Assembly: GCA_036172665.1 (NCBI GenBank)
Contig: CM069873.1
Span: 39,546,001 to 39,610,000 of the forward strand
Source: Prosopocoilus inquinatus
Lineage: Eukaryota > Arthropoda > Insecta > Coleoptera > Lucanidae
Direction of reading: 5' to 3'
DNA length: 64,000 nt
Part shown: one piece after another, positions 1 to 10,517 of the stretch
How positions within the stretch are numbered: the stretch's first letter is position 1
Layout of the letters: each line of letters opens with the position of its first letter
Notes under the pieces: model-generated
What the model saw: the letters and a program-made list of their open reading frames with translations, nothing else
What the model was told of the DNA's origin: nothing
Database searches by the model: none
Position numbers and translations under genes: made by a program

Positions 1-3000
1 GAGCTGCATACATTAATGTTCCGATTAGTTCCCTATATGGGAAGCTTCCCTTGATGCTCTGATTGTCGGGGCCTCTGGACAGTTTTGCGCCCGCAGCCAA
101 CGGAGTGCCGACCGGCTTGCAGTCACTCATCTCGAATCTCCGTAGTATTTCGGCAATATAACCACTCTGAGATAGGGTCAAGCTGTCCCCGTCTCGCAAA
201 AACTCCAAGCCCAGGCAGTATCGAGCGTTACCAAGATCCTTCACCTTAAAGACCTGGGAAAGTTTCTCCTTGATCTGTCTCTCCCTTCCTCGATCATTCG
301 AGACGATCAAGATATCATCGACGTAGACGAGAAGAAAGGTCAGTGTTCCCTTGTCGGTGTAGACACAAGGATCCGCGTTGGTCGGGGTCAGGCCAGTGCT
401 CCGGAGAACTGCATTAAGTGCGGCATGCCATTGTCGGCCTGCTTGTCGTAATCCGTACAAGGCCTTGTTGAGTCTGCATACCTTGGGGGATTCCCTCAAT
501 TCCTCCAACATCGCGCTGGCTCGCTCTGAGAGTGCGACATTCGCACTGTCGCTGACCATCCTCTTAAGCATTTTATCCAGCAGCTCCGGCTGCTCCATAA
601 GGATCTCGGCGTCTAACTTTCCGTTTAGGTAGGCGGTCTCTATGTCCAGCTGTGATATATTCAAGTCGAGTCTTGCGGCAAGCCCCATCAGTAACCTGAG
701 GGAGCTAAGACGTGCGACGGGCGCGAAAGTCTCGAAAAAATCGACACCCGGCTGCTGCGAGAATCCCTTGGCGACGACACGAGCCTTTCTTCGCTCGAGT
801 TGTCCGTCAGAATCACACTTGTTCCTAAGGACAGTGCGGCACTGGATGACCTTCCCGTTCCGTGGCCTGTCGACGAGATCGAAGGTATCGTTGGAGACGA
901 GGCTCTTTATCTCGGAATAAATCGCATCTTCCCACTCCTCTTGGTCTGGTCCAGAGATCGCTTGCCGAAACGGAACTTCGCATATGTTCATTGGAATGTC
1001 TGCGCCCTCCCAATTGTCTGGAGGTTCGATATTGGATTCTGCTGGCTCGTCTTGGTTGATGCTTCCCGGTTCGTCGTGAGCGGCAATGTTATACCGTTTG
1101 GCAGGACGTCCAGGCTTGCCGGTTAGGATTTTGCGTGGTCTGCCCGGTGCTCGCTTCATTCGGGCGTTTGCAAGCTGATCGTTCACGATTGGCGTCGGCG
1201 ATGAGTCATCTTGGCCGTCGCCTTGGTCTCGCGAATCGCGGCCGTCGTGATGTTGGTCGATGACATCCCGAATCGCTGTTTGGGTTGGAATGAGTTCCAA
1301 CTCAGGCGCCGTCGGTGGAATTTGCGCGTTGATCGAAAACTCGCTCGAAAAACGGACGTCGCGCGTCACATGGACTTGGCTTTTGGATGGAACCCATATT
1401 CTGTACGCCTTCGCAGTGTCAGAGTATCCGACGAAGATGCCTTCGATTCCACGTGGCTGTAACTTGTCTTTGCCCGGAGTTTTGTCCAGGTAGTGTACCT
1501 TTGCACCGAACCTTCTTAAATGGCTAACGTCTGGACGCTTGCCGGTCCATATTTCATATGGTGTCTTTGCGCCCAGGATTTTTGTGACGCAACGATTTCG
1601 AACATAGTTCGCCGTAGCGACAGCCTCGCCCCAAAAAGATCGCGGTAAACCGGATTCCGCGAGTGCCATACGCGCTGCCTCGATTAGAGTTCGATTTTTC
1701 CTCTCCGCCACCCCGTTTTGTTGCGGAGTGTGCGGCGCCGAGAGGCGACGTCGTATTCCAGATTCCCGCAAAATTTGGTCCATGGTATTGTTGCAGAACT
1801 CTCCGCCGTTATCGGATTGCAGAGCTTTAATTTTTGCTCCACTTTGCGTCTGGACCAGCTTGACGTATTCGCGGAACTTGGGAGCTACCTCAGACTTGTG
1901 GCGAAGCAGGTAGATTTCGGTCCAGCGGCTGAAGTCGTCAGTGAAAGTAAGAATGTACCGGGCGCCGCCGTGTGATTTTGTTCTCATCGGTCCGGAGACA
2001 TCGGCATGCACTACTTCAAGGAGCGTCGATGTTTTCGCTCTGGATTTTGGAAACGGGGCACTCGCGAGCTTGCCGGCGGCGCAAGAATCGCATGACAAAC
2101 GTTCGGCGCTGGATGCGAGGGTCATTCCCGTGACGGACCCGTTTCGCGCCATCGAATTTAAGTCATTCCAGTTTAAATGACACAGTCGTCTGTGCCATTC
2201 CATCGAGTCATGCCGGTCACTTTGGGCAACGCTGGCGGCGTTAACCCCTTCGCGTACGAGGAAAAGATCTCCCTCTCGATCGGCCACAAATTTCACGTTC
2301 CCGGAATAGTCTTTTACGTAAGCGCGTTTCTCAGTGAACACTACTGTGTGCTTGCGGTCTACAATTTTTGCTACAGACAATAGATTTGTACGCAAGCTGG
2401 GCACGTGAAGCGTGTTCTGCAGTACAATCGATTTGTTTTTCTTGCCGTTCGAAGCAATTATATACGCGTCACCTTTTGCCGTGGTCGGTGCAGTCGCATC
2501 ACTGGCCAATTTCACTCCGGCACTGACGACACGTGAATTTTGGAGAATATCTGCGTCTTTGCACATGTGCGAGGTGCATCCACTATCGAGACACCATTTA
2601 CGATCTTTTGTGACACTCAGCGAGAAATGATCCGGTATTTCGACATTGTCATTCACGTAAAATAGTTCGTCCACCGCGTTGGCGTTTTGACCATCTATTC
2701 TCTTCTTCTTGCGACATTCACCGATTGTGTGTCCTCTTTTGTTGCAGTAAGCGCATTTAATCTTAGGCCGTTGACCGGTAGCGCCGTCGTCCCTTCTGCG
2801 AAAAGTGCTGTTCTTGCCTGAGAGTGTTTTCGCTTTCGAATGGTTTTGTCCTGCGAACAATGCACCTGTTTCTTCGTTCCTACAGTTCCTGGCATAGCTC
2901 TCTTCGATTATTTTGCCGATTAATTTTTCGACGTTCGGGAGCGTGTCGTGCGATTTTATGGCGCAGCAGAAATTATCGTAGCTATTCGGAAGGCTGTGGA

Positions 3001-3493
3001 GCAGCATTACTGTAAGGAGGTCGCCGTTTATGTCGATGCCCATCTGCTGTAGCTTGTCGACGATGTCCATAAACTGTGATAGGTACTCGCACGCATCGTC
3101 ACCGTCGTGCATTTTTTGCGACAATAATTGCTCCAAGAGTGTTGCCTTCCGGGTTGGACCTTGCGACGCGTAAATGGATTCCAGTTTTGTCCAGACTGCG
3201 TGGGATCTTTCACAACCTTTTATATGTTTTAATTGTGACGGACTTACTGTGAGGATAAGGTCCGATTTGGCCACTCGGTCCTCTTGAATCCATTTGGCAA
3301 TTTTTGCTTGTGCCGCGGAAATCGATGCCGCGTCGGTCGCGTTGACTGCCGGCTTTGGATTTTCACCAGAAACGTACACCCATGTGCCGTTTCTAATTAG
3401 CAGGGCTTCCACTTGAATTTTCCAGGTGTCGTAATTATCCTTGGAAAGTGGCTCTATTCTCATCGAGTTGTTATATGCGCCGGGTAGCGCCAT
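1..3493 (-). CDS. Copia gag-pol polyprotein (partial, open at window edge)
   Basis: The ATG at 3,493-3,491 begins MALPGAYNNS and the frame appears open for about 1,164 codons to base 1; every motif below falls in the same frame. Gag: zinc knuckle C-x2-C-x4-H-x4-C at residues 247-260. Protease: catalytic D-S-G at 303-305. Integrase: zinc-binding H434-x4-H439 followed by C-x2-C, then a D,D35E triad at D498, D561 and E597, with the E inside the usual NGVAERKNRT context. RT: YVDD at 1057-1060, the polymerase active site. In Copia the polyprotein is cleaved by its own protease; Gag forms the particle, RT copies the RNA and integrase inserts the cDNA. Copia polyproteins are about 1,400 residues, so roughly 250 residues (rest of RT, RNase H) lie outside. 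It may be a functional copy. Confidence 0.93.
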   Translation of the reverse strand, partial: MALPGAYNNSMRIEPLSKDNYDTWKIQVEALLIRNGTWVYVSGENPKPAVNATDAASISAAQAKIAKWIQEDRVAKSDLILTVSPSQLKHIKGCERSHAVWTKLESIYASQGPTRKATLLEQLLSQKMHDGDDACEYLSQFMDIVDKLQQMGIDINGDLLTVMLLHSLPNSYDNFCCAIKSHDTLPNVEKLIGKIIEESYARNCRNEETGALFAGQNHSKAKTLSGKNSTFRRRDDGATGQRPKIKCAYCNKRGHTIGECRKKKRIDGQNANAVDELFYVNDNVEIPDHFSLSVTKDRKWCLDSGCTSHMCKDADILQNSRVVSAGVKLASDATAPTTAKGDAYIIASNGKKNKSIVLQNTLHVPSLRTNLLSVAKIVDRKHTVVFTEKRAYVKDYSGNVKFVADREGDLFLVREGVNAASVAQSDRHDSMEWHRRLCHLNWNDLNSMARNGSVTGMTLASSAERLSCDSCAAGKLASAPFPKSRAKTSTLLEVVHADVSGPMRTKSHGGARYILTFTDDFSRWTEIYLLRHKSEVAPKFREYVKLVQTQSGAKIKALQSDNGGEFCNNTMDQILRESGIRRRLSAPHTPQQNGVAERKNRTLIEAARMALAESGLPRSFWGEAVATANYVRNRCVTKILGAKTPYEIWTGKRPDVSHLRRFGAKVHYLDKTPGKDKLQPRGIEGIFVGYSDTAKAYRIWVPSKSQVHVTRDVRFSSEFSINAQIPPTAPELELIPTQTAIRDVIDQHHDGRDSRDQGDGQDDSSPTPIVNDQLANARMKRAPGRPRKILTGKPGRPAKRYNIAAHDEPGSINQDEPAESNIEPPDNWEGADIPMNICEVPFRQAISGPDQEEWEDAIYSEIKSLVSNDTFDLVDRPRNGKVIQCRTVLRNKCDSDGQLERRKARVVAKGFSQQPGVDFFETFAPVARLSSLRLLMGLAARLDLNISQLDIETAYLNGKLDAEILMEQPELLDKMLKRMVSDSANVALSERASAMLEELRESPKVCRLNKALYGLRQAGRQWHAALNAVLRSTGLTPTNADPCVYTDKGTLTFLLVYVDDILIVSNDRGRERQIKEKLSQVFKVKDLGNARYCLGLEFLRDGDSLTLSQSGYIAEILRRFEMSDCKPVGTPLAAGAKLSRGPDNQSIKGSFPYRELIGTLMYAA

Positions 3494-3625
3494 TTTGTCC
3501 TAACTCTCAACGTGGTTCACTCGCGTGCACGTGTTTTACAAAGTCACTTTTTAATCGAACGGGATATATATATATATATGTATTTTTTACTGGTTACCGC
3601 GAGTCAGTGTTTTACTTGTCCGTGA

Positions 3626-3640
3626 CCTGGGCCCATAACC
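3626..3640 (-). other. Copia primer-binding site (initiator tRNA-Met internal type)
   Basis: The minus strand reads ggttatgggcccagg immediately after the CA end of the LTR. As I recall, Drosophila copia primes from an internal part of initiator tRNA-Met with nearly this sequence. Its position directly against the LTR supports the call. Confidence 0.75.
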
Positions 3641-3835
3641 TGTTGAGGTGACTGGGTTTTGCAAATAAAACAACGGCAAACATTAAAACGACACACTGAA
3701 CTCTTTATTTCATGGATGCCATGGCCGACTGACTATACTACATAAAATAGGGGGGAGGAAGAAAAATAACTAGCGACACCTGCCGAGGAGGAGCGCAATC
3801 GCAAACACAGAGGGCACGAATTGTCAGACACAACA
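3641..3835 (-). repeat. Copia 5' LTR (195 bp)
   Basis: Bounded by TGTTG and CAACA, the usual short inverted ends of an LTR. On the minus strand it contains a TATTTTA box followed by a TCAGTC initiator-like element, then an AATAAA signal, in the order expected for U3-R-U5. Bases 3,836-3,840 (cattt) should be the 5-bp target duplication, to be matched beyond the left window edge. Confidence 0.85.
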
Positions 3836-4663
3836 CATTTCACGAAAAATAATTTAACGGAACAAAATTGTAATCTTGATAATACAGATTTAGTGAATTG
3901 TGAAATAAGTATTACAAATGAATACGAAGAAATTTGTAATGCATTAACTTCAGATGAAAATAACATTAATCAATTAGAATGTGAATTGGAAGAAAGTTAT
4001 ATAAAAATGTTAGCTGGTACTTTTCTTACTTTGCAAGCAAAACATTGTCTACCAGATAGTGTACTGCAAACTATTATGGAAGGTTTAAATGACATTAATG
4101 ATATTACTGTTCAGAATTTTACTAATATTTTACAACAATTTAATGTTGTAGTACCACAACAATTATTAGAAAAGAAAAATTTATTTCAGTTAGCCTGTAA
4201 TACTTTAAGATCACAGTATATTCGTAAAAAATACTACAAAAATAATTTCAACTATGTTAGTACTATTAATATCACATTAGGAAATGAAAAAGAATACTTT
4301 GTGTATGTACCTATTATTGAAACTATTAAAGTTCTTATGAAAAACAATAACTTTTTAGAAAAATTTTGTGCAAATCGTTTTTGATTGCCTTGCATGGGGG
4401 ACTCATTAGGAGCAAATCCCGCTTCAATTTGTCTATCCTACTGCAATGTTAGGTCAAAAAGCGATAGTAAGATGCCGCTATTTTATATGTTCAAAAACAA
4501 TAACGTTTATGATCAGTGGAAAGAAAATTTTACATCAAATGCTGAAATATTTGAAAATTTAACTGATGGAGAATGTTGGAAAAATAATGAATTTTATAAT
4601 ATGAATCCTCAAGCTCTGCAAATAATATTATACCAAGATTCTTTCGAAGTGTGTAATCTTTGA
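3836..4663 (+). pseudogene. Transposon-type protein of unknown family, broken by Copia and a short repeat
   Basis: An open frame runs from the Copia LTR to 4,351 and resumes after a repeat insertion at 4,505-4,663. It is AT-rich and acidic, rich in N, E and I. From memory it resembles the middle part of large uncharacterised proteins that occur in many copies in insects and fish and look transposon-encoded: a helical stretch (LPDSVLQTIMEGL), then FVYVPIIETIKVLM, then a LYQDSFEVCN segment where relatives read roughly L-Y-x-D-x-F-E-x-x-N. There is no true start; the 5' part must lie left of the Copia insertion. The frame stops at 4,661-4,663 just after FEVCNL, so the C-terminus is lost too. The family cannot be named from sequence alone. 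Confidence 0.6.
4352..4492 (+). repeat. Short copy of dispersed repeat family R1 with 12-bp target duplication
   Basis: This 141-bp insert is flanked by exact copies of aaaaacaataac at 4,340-4,351 and 4,493-4,504. Inside are two blocks that recur elsewhere: gtgcaaatcgtttttgattg, and the block from cttgcatgggggactcatta through gcgat.gtaagatg.cgcta. In fuller copies (41 kb, 43 kb) these blocks are separated by about 200 bp, so this is an internally deleted copy. Confidence 0.75.
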
Positions 4664-5980
4664 AAAAGATTTAGTTTTAAATCAAAAAATAGTAAATGCT
4701 TTGTTACTTCAAAAAGTTATTTAGTTCTAAATCGATAAACATAAATATTTTATTTGTTTCAAAAAGTTATTTAGTGAGCAAGGAATGTTACACAATGTGT
4801 AAAATTTTCAATAAAAATTTTGATATAATACTGTTTTTTTTTAGTTTTCGTTATGTTTTTCTCCCTTAGCTTACTAAACCATCACCTTTTCCAAATGTAA
4901 TTAACAACTCTTAACTTAATTATACTTCAGAATATATTATTTCTTATTCGGATTAATGGATTTAATTTCAAAATTCGTGAAATGTTATTTAGATGCATTA
5001 AATGAATTTAAAATTAATTATAATTAAGAATAACAACACTTTTAATTACGACACAAATTATTCAAAATTAAAACAAAAAAGACAAATATCTTTCAAATAC
5101 TCATTAAATTTGCACTGTGTTTCACTTCTCATCTTCACACCTCTGTACTTTTTTATTTATTGATGGATCGATTTTAAATTTTCGCCACTTGTACGTCTTT
5201 TTAAACCTGACATTTTCTGATTTTAAAAAGTTGCATGATAAACCACTGCAAACAAAAACAAATTGCAAAAAATGAAGAAAATATATTAGACCCTATTTAA
5301 TCACGAAAATTTATTAGGAAAGATTGTTTAGAATTAGTATTTGCTACTTTTGCTAATAATAATCCCAGTGCCCAAATTTGGGCGAAAATTTTTTATTTTT
5401 ATTTATACAAAAAAACTGAAATAATGCATTTGCTGTAAATATTTTTAGTAAGTTGTCCGTCCTATGGAGAGCAAAATCACAGGAAACCTAAGGAAAAATG
5501 GATACCACATGATAGAGGCTTGGTAGAAAATTTAGATGATGATTTGGTTCTGTGTTTCAGCTGGCTAAATTTTGCTGTTATCACGTAATTTAATTTTAAA
5601 ACTTCGCCCAAATTTGGGAATTTGGGGTTATTTCCCCATTCTATACATCTTTTCCTAATAACTTTTGGTGAATAAACAAGGCCTAATATGCTTTCTTCAT
5701 TTTTTGCAATTGGTTTTTGATCGCAGTAGGCCATGCAAAAAAATTTAAAATTAGAATGTCTGTTTTAAAAGGACGTGTATGTAGCGAAAAAAATCGGTCC
5801 GTCAATAAATACAAGTGTATGTAAGAATACATAAAATTAACTTAAAATTACAGGCGTAATTTTAATAAAATAGTGTTATTTTCCACAGTAAAATTATTGT
5901 GGAATGTAATTTTTGTATGTAAATATACATTTCGTTTGAAATTTGCAGGTGTAAATTTTCAGAAACTTGTAATGAAATAA
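4664..5980. other. AT-rich non-coding stretch
   Basis: No supported gene. Two segments share a phrase in opposite orientation: gcccaaatttgggcgaa near 5,371 and ttcgcccaaatttggga near 5,604, with matching flanks around tttgcaattggtttttgatc and its counterpart near 5,250. This suggests a decayed inverted-repeat element spanning roughly 5,230-5,740. Confidence 0.4.
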
Positions 5981-6086
5981 TGTAATTTTCTATGAGAGTT
6001 GAAATTTACTAATGTAATTTTCTACCAGATTTGAAATTTACTAATGTAATTTTCTACCAGATTCGAAATTTACTAATGTAAATTTA
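5981..6086. repeat. 32-bp tandem repeat, about three units
   Basis: Units beginning gaaatttactaatgtaatt start at 6,001, 6,033 and 6,065; the first is preceded by a partial unit. Related gtaattt/ttacatt phrases extend over 5,840-6,200. An attttttagagtgta end at about 6,201-6,215 resembles one TIR of the small element at 7,932-8,033. Confidence 0.7.
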
Positions 6087-6425
6087 CTGCATTCTTATAA
6101 AAATACTTGATAAAGTAAAATTACATTTCACTGTAAAATTTCATTAAAAATAGCAGGTAGAAAAGTTGCCTGCTATTTTTAATGTAATTTTACAGGAATA
6201 TTTTTTAGAGTGTACTTAAACAGGTTGCCTCGTAACTTTCGACCAATCAGCATTTGATATTGGGCGTGGGAATTACGTCACTCTGCCTGCCCAATTCAAA
6301 TAGTTCTGTATGCTTACCATTGACATAAGACAATTAATGCGTTTTATTCTAGTTTTATTGGAATGGTAATAACGCAGTCATTCTGTTTGTAAATATACGT
6401 GAATGAAATGGCTATAAAAAACTAG

Positions 6426-6635
6426 TATTGAAGTACAATTCAAGCTGGATATTTGAGGTTAAGATCAAGATTTTGTCGTACAAACAATAAATAGTTATTT
6501 CACAACAAGGATAGATATATCGTATGCTAAAATTATTAAAATTGTTAAAATATATCCTATTTATGTTTTATTAAAGTTGCAGTTCGTAACCACGTCATTA
6601 ACCTCAAATATCGAACTTGAAAACTATTTCAATGC
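6426..6635. mobile_element. Small inverted-repeat (MITE-like) element
   Basis: About 35 bp at the left (tattgaagtacaattcaagc, continuing to atatttgaggttaa) is repeated inverted at the right (ttaacctcaaatatcgaact, continuing to tttcaatg). No coding capacity. The target duplication is not clear. Flanks from 6,216 to 6,898 hold nothing else I recognise. Confidence 0.5.
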
Positions 6636-6898
6636 AAGTTTGTAGCCAAAACAAATAATAGAAATTATAAGTCCAATTGACACGAAGACGCGTCTTGTGA
6701 CCTTGAATAGTTAAGAAGCAACCTACTTACTTTATAAACCTTGTGCGAGTTGTATCTCTGAATTCGTCCAGTTCTCTCACGATAGCAACTACCAGAGAAA
6801 CTGTCATCGTGAAAACGAGGCTTTATTGAACAGTTCTTTACATGAAATAATTATCAAAAAAATGGTATTCAACATAAAAGTTAAGAAAAAATTACTTT

Positions 6899-7020
6899 GA
6901 CAGCAAGCATGGCCGCCTTGCATGGGGGACTCATTAGGAGCAAATCCCGCTTCAATTTGTCTATCCTACTGCAATGTCAGGTCAAAAAGCGATAGTAAGA
7001 TGTCGCTATTTTATATGTTC
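6899..7020 (+). repeat. R1 repeat copy
   Basis: Contains gacagcaagcatggccgcct, then the cttgcatgggggactcatta block, and ends tgtcgctattttatatgttc. It corresponds to one end of the fuller R1 units at 41-42 kb. The following DNA (7,021-7,930) is AT-rich with no gene I can support. Confidence 0.75.
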
Positions 7021-7931
7021 ATAAAAGTTAAGGTTATTAATTTTTTTTAATGCCCCATGATTTTATAAATGATGGTTTTGATAAATTTGGAGTTCATTTA
7101 TTCATAACATTGTACAAATTTCATCGAACAAGGGCCGACTTCAATCACAAAAGTATACTTTGATAAATATTACTTAATTAACGTAACACTTATTTTATTG
7201 CATCTTTTAACTTCATGTTTATTATCTGGGGGCTATTCATATTCACCAACGGTTTTTATAGAATTTTAAATTCCGTGAGCGAACGATAAAACCTGAAACA
7301 AGTTCAATAATAAGAATTATACATATTCATAGTATCACTCTGATGATCTAATCATACAAACATCAACAGTTAATTACAGCATCTGTCACTCTCATTAACC
7401 GCTTCGCGCGCTAAAATAAGCTCTAAACAGAGGGTCGTTGCGTTCAGGGTGGATTATCTACACTTCCTCCCTACGTACGCCGGCACGTGCATAACATAAG
7501 GTGTTTATGTTAAAGAATGCCGAAAAGGTCTGTGCACGCAGATGCTGACGCAGGGTTGGATTTCATATTTTTCTTAAACGCTACCACGAAAAGTAAAACA
7601 AAAAGTAACTAAATTAAATTGTTTTTGTAAATTGATTGAAAAGGTCAAGCGTAATCTAAAAATAGTGTGCCTGGGTAGGACGTTTGAACTCAGAATTTTG
7701 CTTCTAGCTGTAAGGTGACAGGCATTATTCCTGTTGTTTTAAAATGTGTATTTTAATTCTAATAAATTTAATAATTTAGTACTCTGTGCCATAGAAAACA
7801 ACATAAGTAGCGGCTAAAAATACAGTACCGTACTGACAAAAATAAAAATGACAGTTTCTTTGGTTTCCTTTTGTTAAAGAATAATAAGTTACCGGTCAAG
7901 TACAAACATTTCACAGAATATCGTGCAGATA

Positions 7932-8033
7932 CACTCTAAAAAAACGACGTAACCAAGATTTTATTATTATTAATAATACAATTGGTTGCTTGTAATAATA
8001 TTTGGTTAAGCAACACTAATCTGTTTTTAGAGT
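7932..8033. mobile_element. Tc1/mariner-type MITE, 102 bp
   Basis: The ends cactctaaaaaa and tttttagagtg are inverted repeats and are flanked on both sides by TA (7,930-7,931 and 8,034-8,035), the usual Tc1/mariner target duplication. The centre is att-rich and non-coding. Confidence 0.6.
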
Positions 8034-8120
8034 GTAAATGCTTCTGTTTGGTGGGAGTTTTTAGTTTTTCTATACTAATATATTTATAATTGAAGTTTAT
8101 TCTTGTCCGATGAAAATTGT

Positions 8121-8217
8121 AAGTACAAAGTTGTTTTAATCTCGAACCGGACAGAAATATGAGTGTTTTCCCTTCATATTTCTGTCCGATTCGATATTAA
8201 AAAAAAACTTTGTACTT
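8121..8217. repeat. Long hairpin (foldback), 43-45 bp arms
   Basis: The left arm begins aagtacaaag and ends ggacagaaatatgag; the right arm is its near-perfect reverse complement around a loop of under 10 bp. The arms share cggacagaaatatga exactly. It could be a MITE or a transcribed hairpin. Sequence from 8,218 to 8,663 has no gene; a direct repeat gcgatcgaaa lies near 8,398-8,420. Confidence 0.65.
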
Positions 8218-8663
8218 ATAATATGTTTATCTATGACAAAATTTATATTGTAATAAATATTTTTTTGTCGTTTCCTACAATTTACATTAAAACAAATAAA
8301 ATATTGTTTTACAAAAAACCGTAATATTAATTAAGTACTTAATATTAAATTGTTTGACATTAATTTACATCGCCGAAACAGATGTTCAAAGATGTCCGCG
8401 ATCGAAAGTCGCGATCGAAACTGACTGTAACTATTTTATTAAATTATTTAGTGTTGTAAAATTAACTTTACCAATTTTCTTCTAAAGTAACAATTACCTT
8501 TTTTTTAATTTACTTTACTTATAACTAATACATTTTTCAAATATGTAGAAGAATGCGTTTGTATTCGGATTTTTTTTTATCTGTGTCGAGGTCCTAAGTC
8601 ATAGACTTGTCAGGATCTCAGCTTCACACATTACTTTAAAATATTAAGTAGACATAAGAAAAT

Positions 8664-9468
8664 ATAATAATAATAATTCTTTATTGGCCTAATTTAAATA
8701 CAACACCAGATGTAATAAATATCTAATAACGAGGACCAAAACGCGAAGTTCAGAAGCAACAGCACTCCACTGTTCTTCCACTGAAACTTAACAGTAACGT
8801 GAAAATTTATTTTAAGTACAAGCACAAAAAAGTCGCTCATGACTATGGCATACTAAAAGTTAATTAGAAATAAGTTCAATTTAAACAGACAGGGGTTCAA
8901 ACGTAAAATCTGACTGTACTTCCGATTAAAGTTAATTTTTAATATTATCTACAGATGCAATATTAACTTGATTAGTTCAGTTTTATGTGCAGGTGGAGTT
9001 AATAGCAGTACATTTTCTTGCCAAAATAGTAATGTTGTGCAAATCAGTTCTGAATCGTGTTTTATTGTAGAGGTAAGGTTTGAATAAGTTTAGCATTAAA
9101 ACTCGCCAAGTGGAAATGACGTCGATTTGTCATGTTTAATACACTTGGATTAATATATGACAAACACGCTCCCTAAACTTTAGGCCGTATACAAAACGAC
9201 CGCAAGAATTTTGGACCCTTTGGATTCTCTTACACGTTATGAAGTCTAAACGTGGACTACAAACGGTATCAGCAAATCTAAAGTGCAAAGAAACTAAGGA
9301 TTCACACAAAATTTTATGTGCAGCAGAACCGAGAAGGGATTGATTGGCATGAATTAATTTTAAGTTAGTAAAGGATTTTTTAATATAGTTATTAATATGC
9401 TTTACGAATCGAAGATCTACATCCATAGTGAATCTTAAGTTACAAGCTGAACCAGAAAAAGGCAACTG
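8664..9468 (-). pseudogene. LINE 3' end: reverse transcriptase C-terminus (Jockey/CR1-like)
   Basis: The minus-strand frame at 9,465-9,136 encodes the part of a non-LTR RT C-terminal to the catalytic core. Its best-conserved stretch is KRIQRVQNSCGRFVYGLKFR, the typical R-x-Q-x-x-Q-N-x-x-x-R-F-x-x-x-L signature; the LINE fragment at 46.4 kb has the same signature. Downstream on that strand the frame is lost, and the element ends near 8,664 in an attattatt-rich tail after an AATAAA. It is 5'-truncated, as LINE copies usually are. No YADD motif is present. Confidence 0.7.
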
Positions 9469-10517
9469 CTCATCGTTTGTTTTAATACAGTTTTTCAGTT
9501 AGCAATTTACGTTGTAATGTTTTACCAAAGAGCATGACTAGGTACTGACTTTTCAGGGAGTAAAATTAAACAATGTTTTTACTAAGCATTTCATTGTAGT
9601 GTCAATATTTCGGTTGCAAATTAGTAGGTTAACAGTTAATTCTTTGTTATATTTTGAAAATATTAGACCCAGAAACAACTTTTAATAAATTCTAAGTTAT
9701 CATATGAAATAACGCCTCGGAGAAAGAATTCGTAGTCATGAGCAACTAAATTAAGGACAATGTGACACGGTGATATTTCTTTTGTCAAAATTGCGAAAAA
9801 ATGACACAAAAGTGTCGAAATAACCCTATGGTAACCTGTCTCTATCACTTTGTAAAAAATTTTACAGATTATAAGGAACCTTTTAAAATTCTATACACAT
9901 TCCCTGAAATTAATATGCAAAGAATAATGTCACTTTCGCACCATATCCGCGGCTTACTGCAACGCAAAAGTTTTTGGACTTTGTCTGAAAATGTTTACTA
10001 CTTACTACCTATTGTGGCAAAGCTCTTAAGCCATTGGAAAGAGAAAGAAATTTTCTATCCAAATGCATCGTTAGAAATATACAGTATAATTAAAAAAAAA
10101 TATTAATATTACCTATCCGCTCGAAAAATTAAATATTGATGATTTAAGAGAGTTATAATCATGAGAGACAGTTTTTCTCAAATTTTTTTACTCTATCTCT
10201 ATTAATAAGTAAGATATTACAGATATGCAGACAAGTGACTCACCCGGCATATTTCTAAACCACTGTCGCCGTTAATTATTCTTAATAGTTTTTATTAGTA
10301 TCAGGAAATAGAAAGTGTTGTCTTAGACATGACAAATACATATTCCTCAAAACAAGATAATTTAAACCGACTTATCTTCATCAAAAAGTTGATTTTTCTT
10401 CTAAAAAAAAGGCTTCACTTTATTTGGATTGTATATAACTAATTAATTTTCAGAAAGCCATTCATTGGTAAAGTATAATATTGTTCAATTTAGGAAAGAA
10501 TACATGCACGTCATATA
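9469..10517. other. Non-coding stretch
   Basis: AT-rich. An open frame of 101 codons at 9,801-10,106 (starting from an ATG, MTQKCRNNP) has unremarkable composition and no motif I recognise; I treat it as probable chance or as eroded transposon sequence. Confidence 0.35.

Larger units (their letters stand above)
1..3835 (-). mobile_element. Ty1/Copia LTR retrotransposon, cut off by the window's left edge
   Basis: Read on the minus strand, the element shows a 5' LTR (3,641-3,835), a primer-binding site directly inside it, a leader of about 130 bp and a gag-pol frame that leaves the window. The domain order gag, protease, integrase, RT (integrase before RT) is diagnostic of Ty1/Copia. The RT is interrupted by the window edge, so RNase H and the 3' LTR are not visible. 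The element lies in an older transposon-type gene that resumes at 3,836. I found no stop in the visible frame, so the insertion may be recent. Expected family length is about 5 kb. Confidence 0.95.

Noticed and set aside
378..2630. Many plus-strand open frames
   Set aside because: Antisense shadows of the Copia gag-pol frame.
3626..3640. Possible tRNA gene
   Set aside because: Only a 15-base tRNA-complementary primer site; no cloverleaf. I saw no tRNA or rRNA gene in the window.
9801..10106. 101-codon open frame
   Set aside because: No recognisable domain, no neighbouring gene signals; length is within chance for this much DNA.
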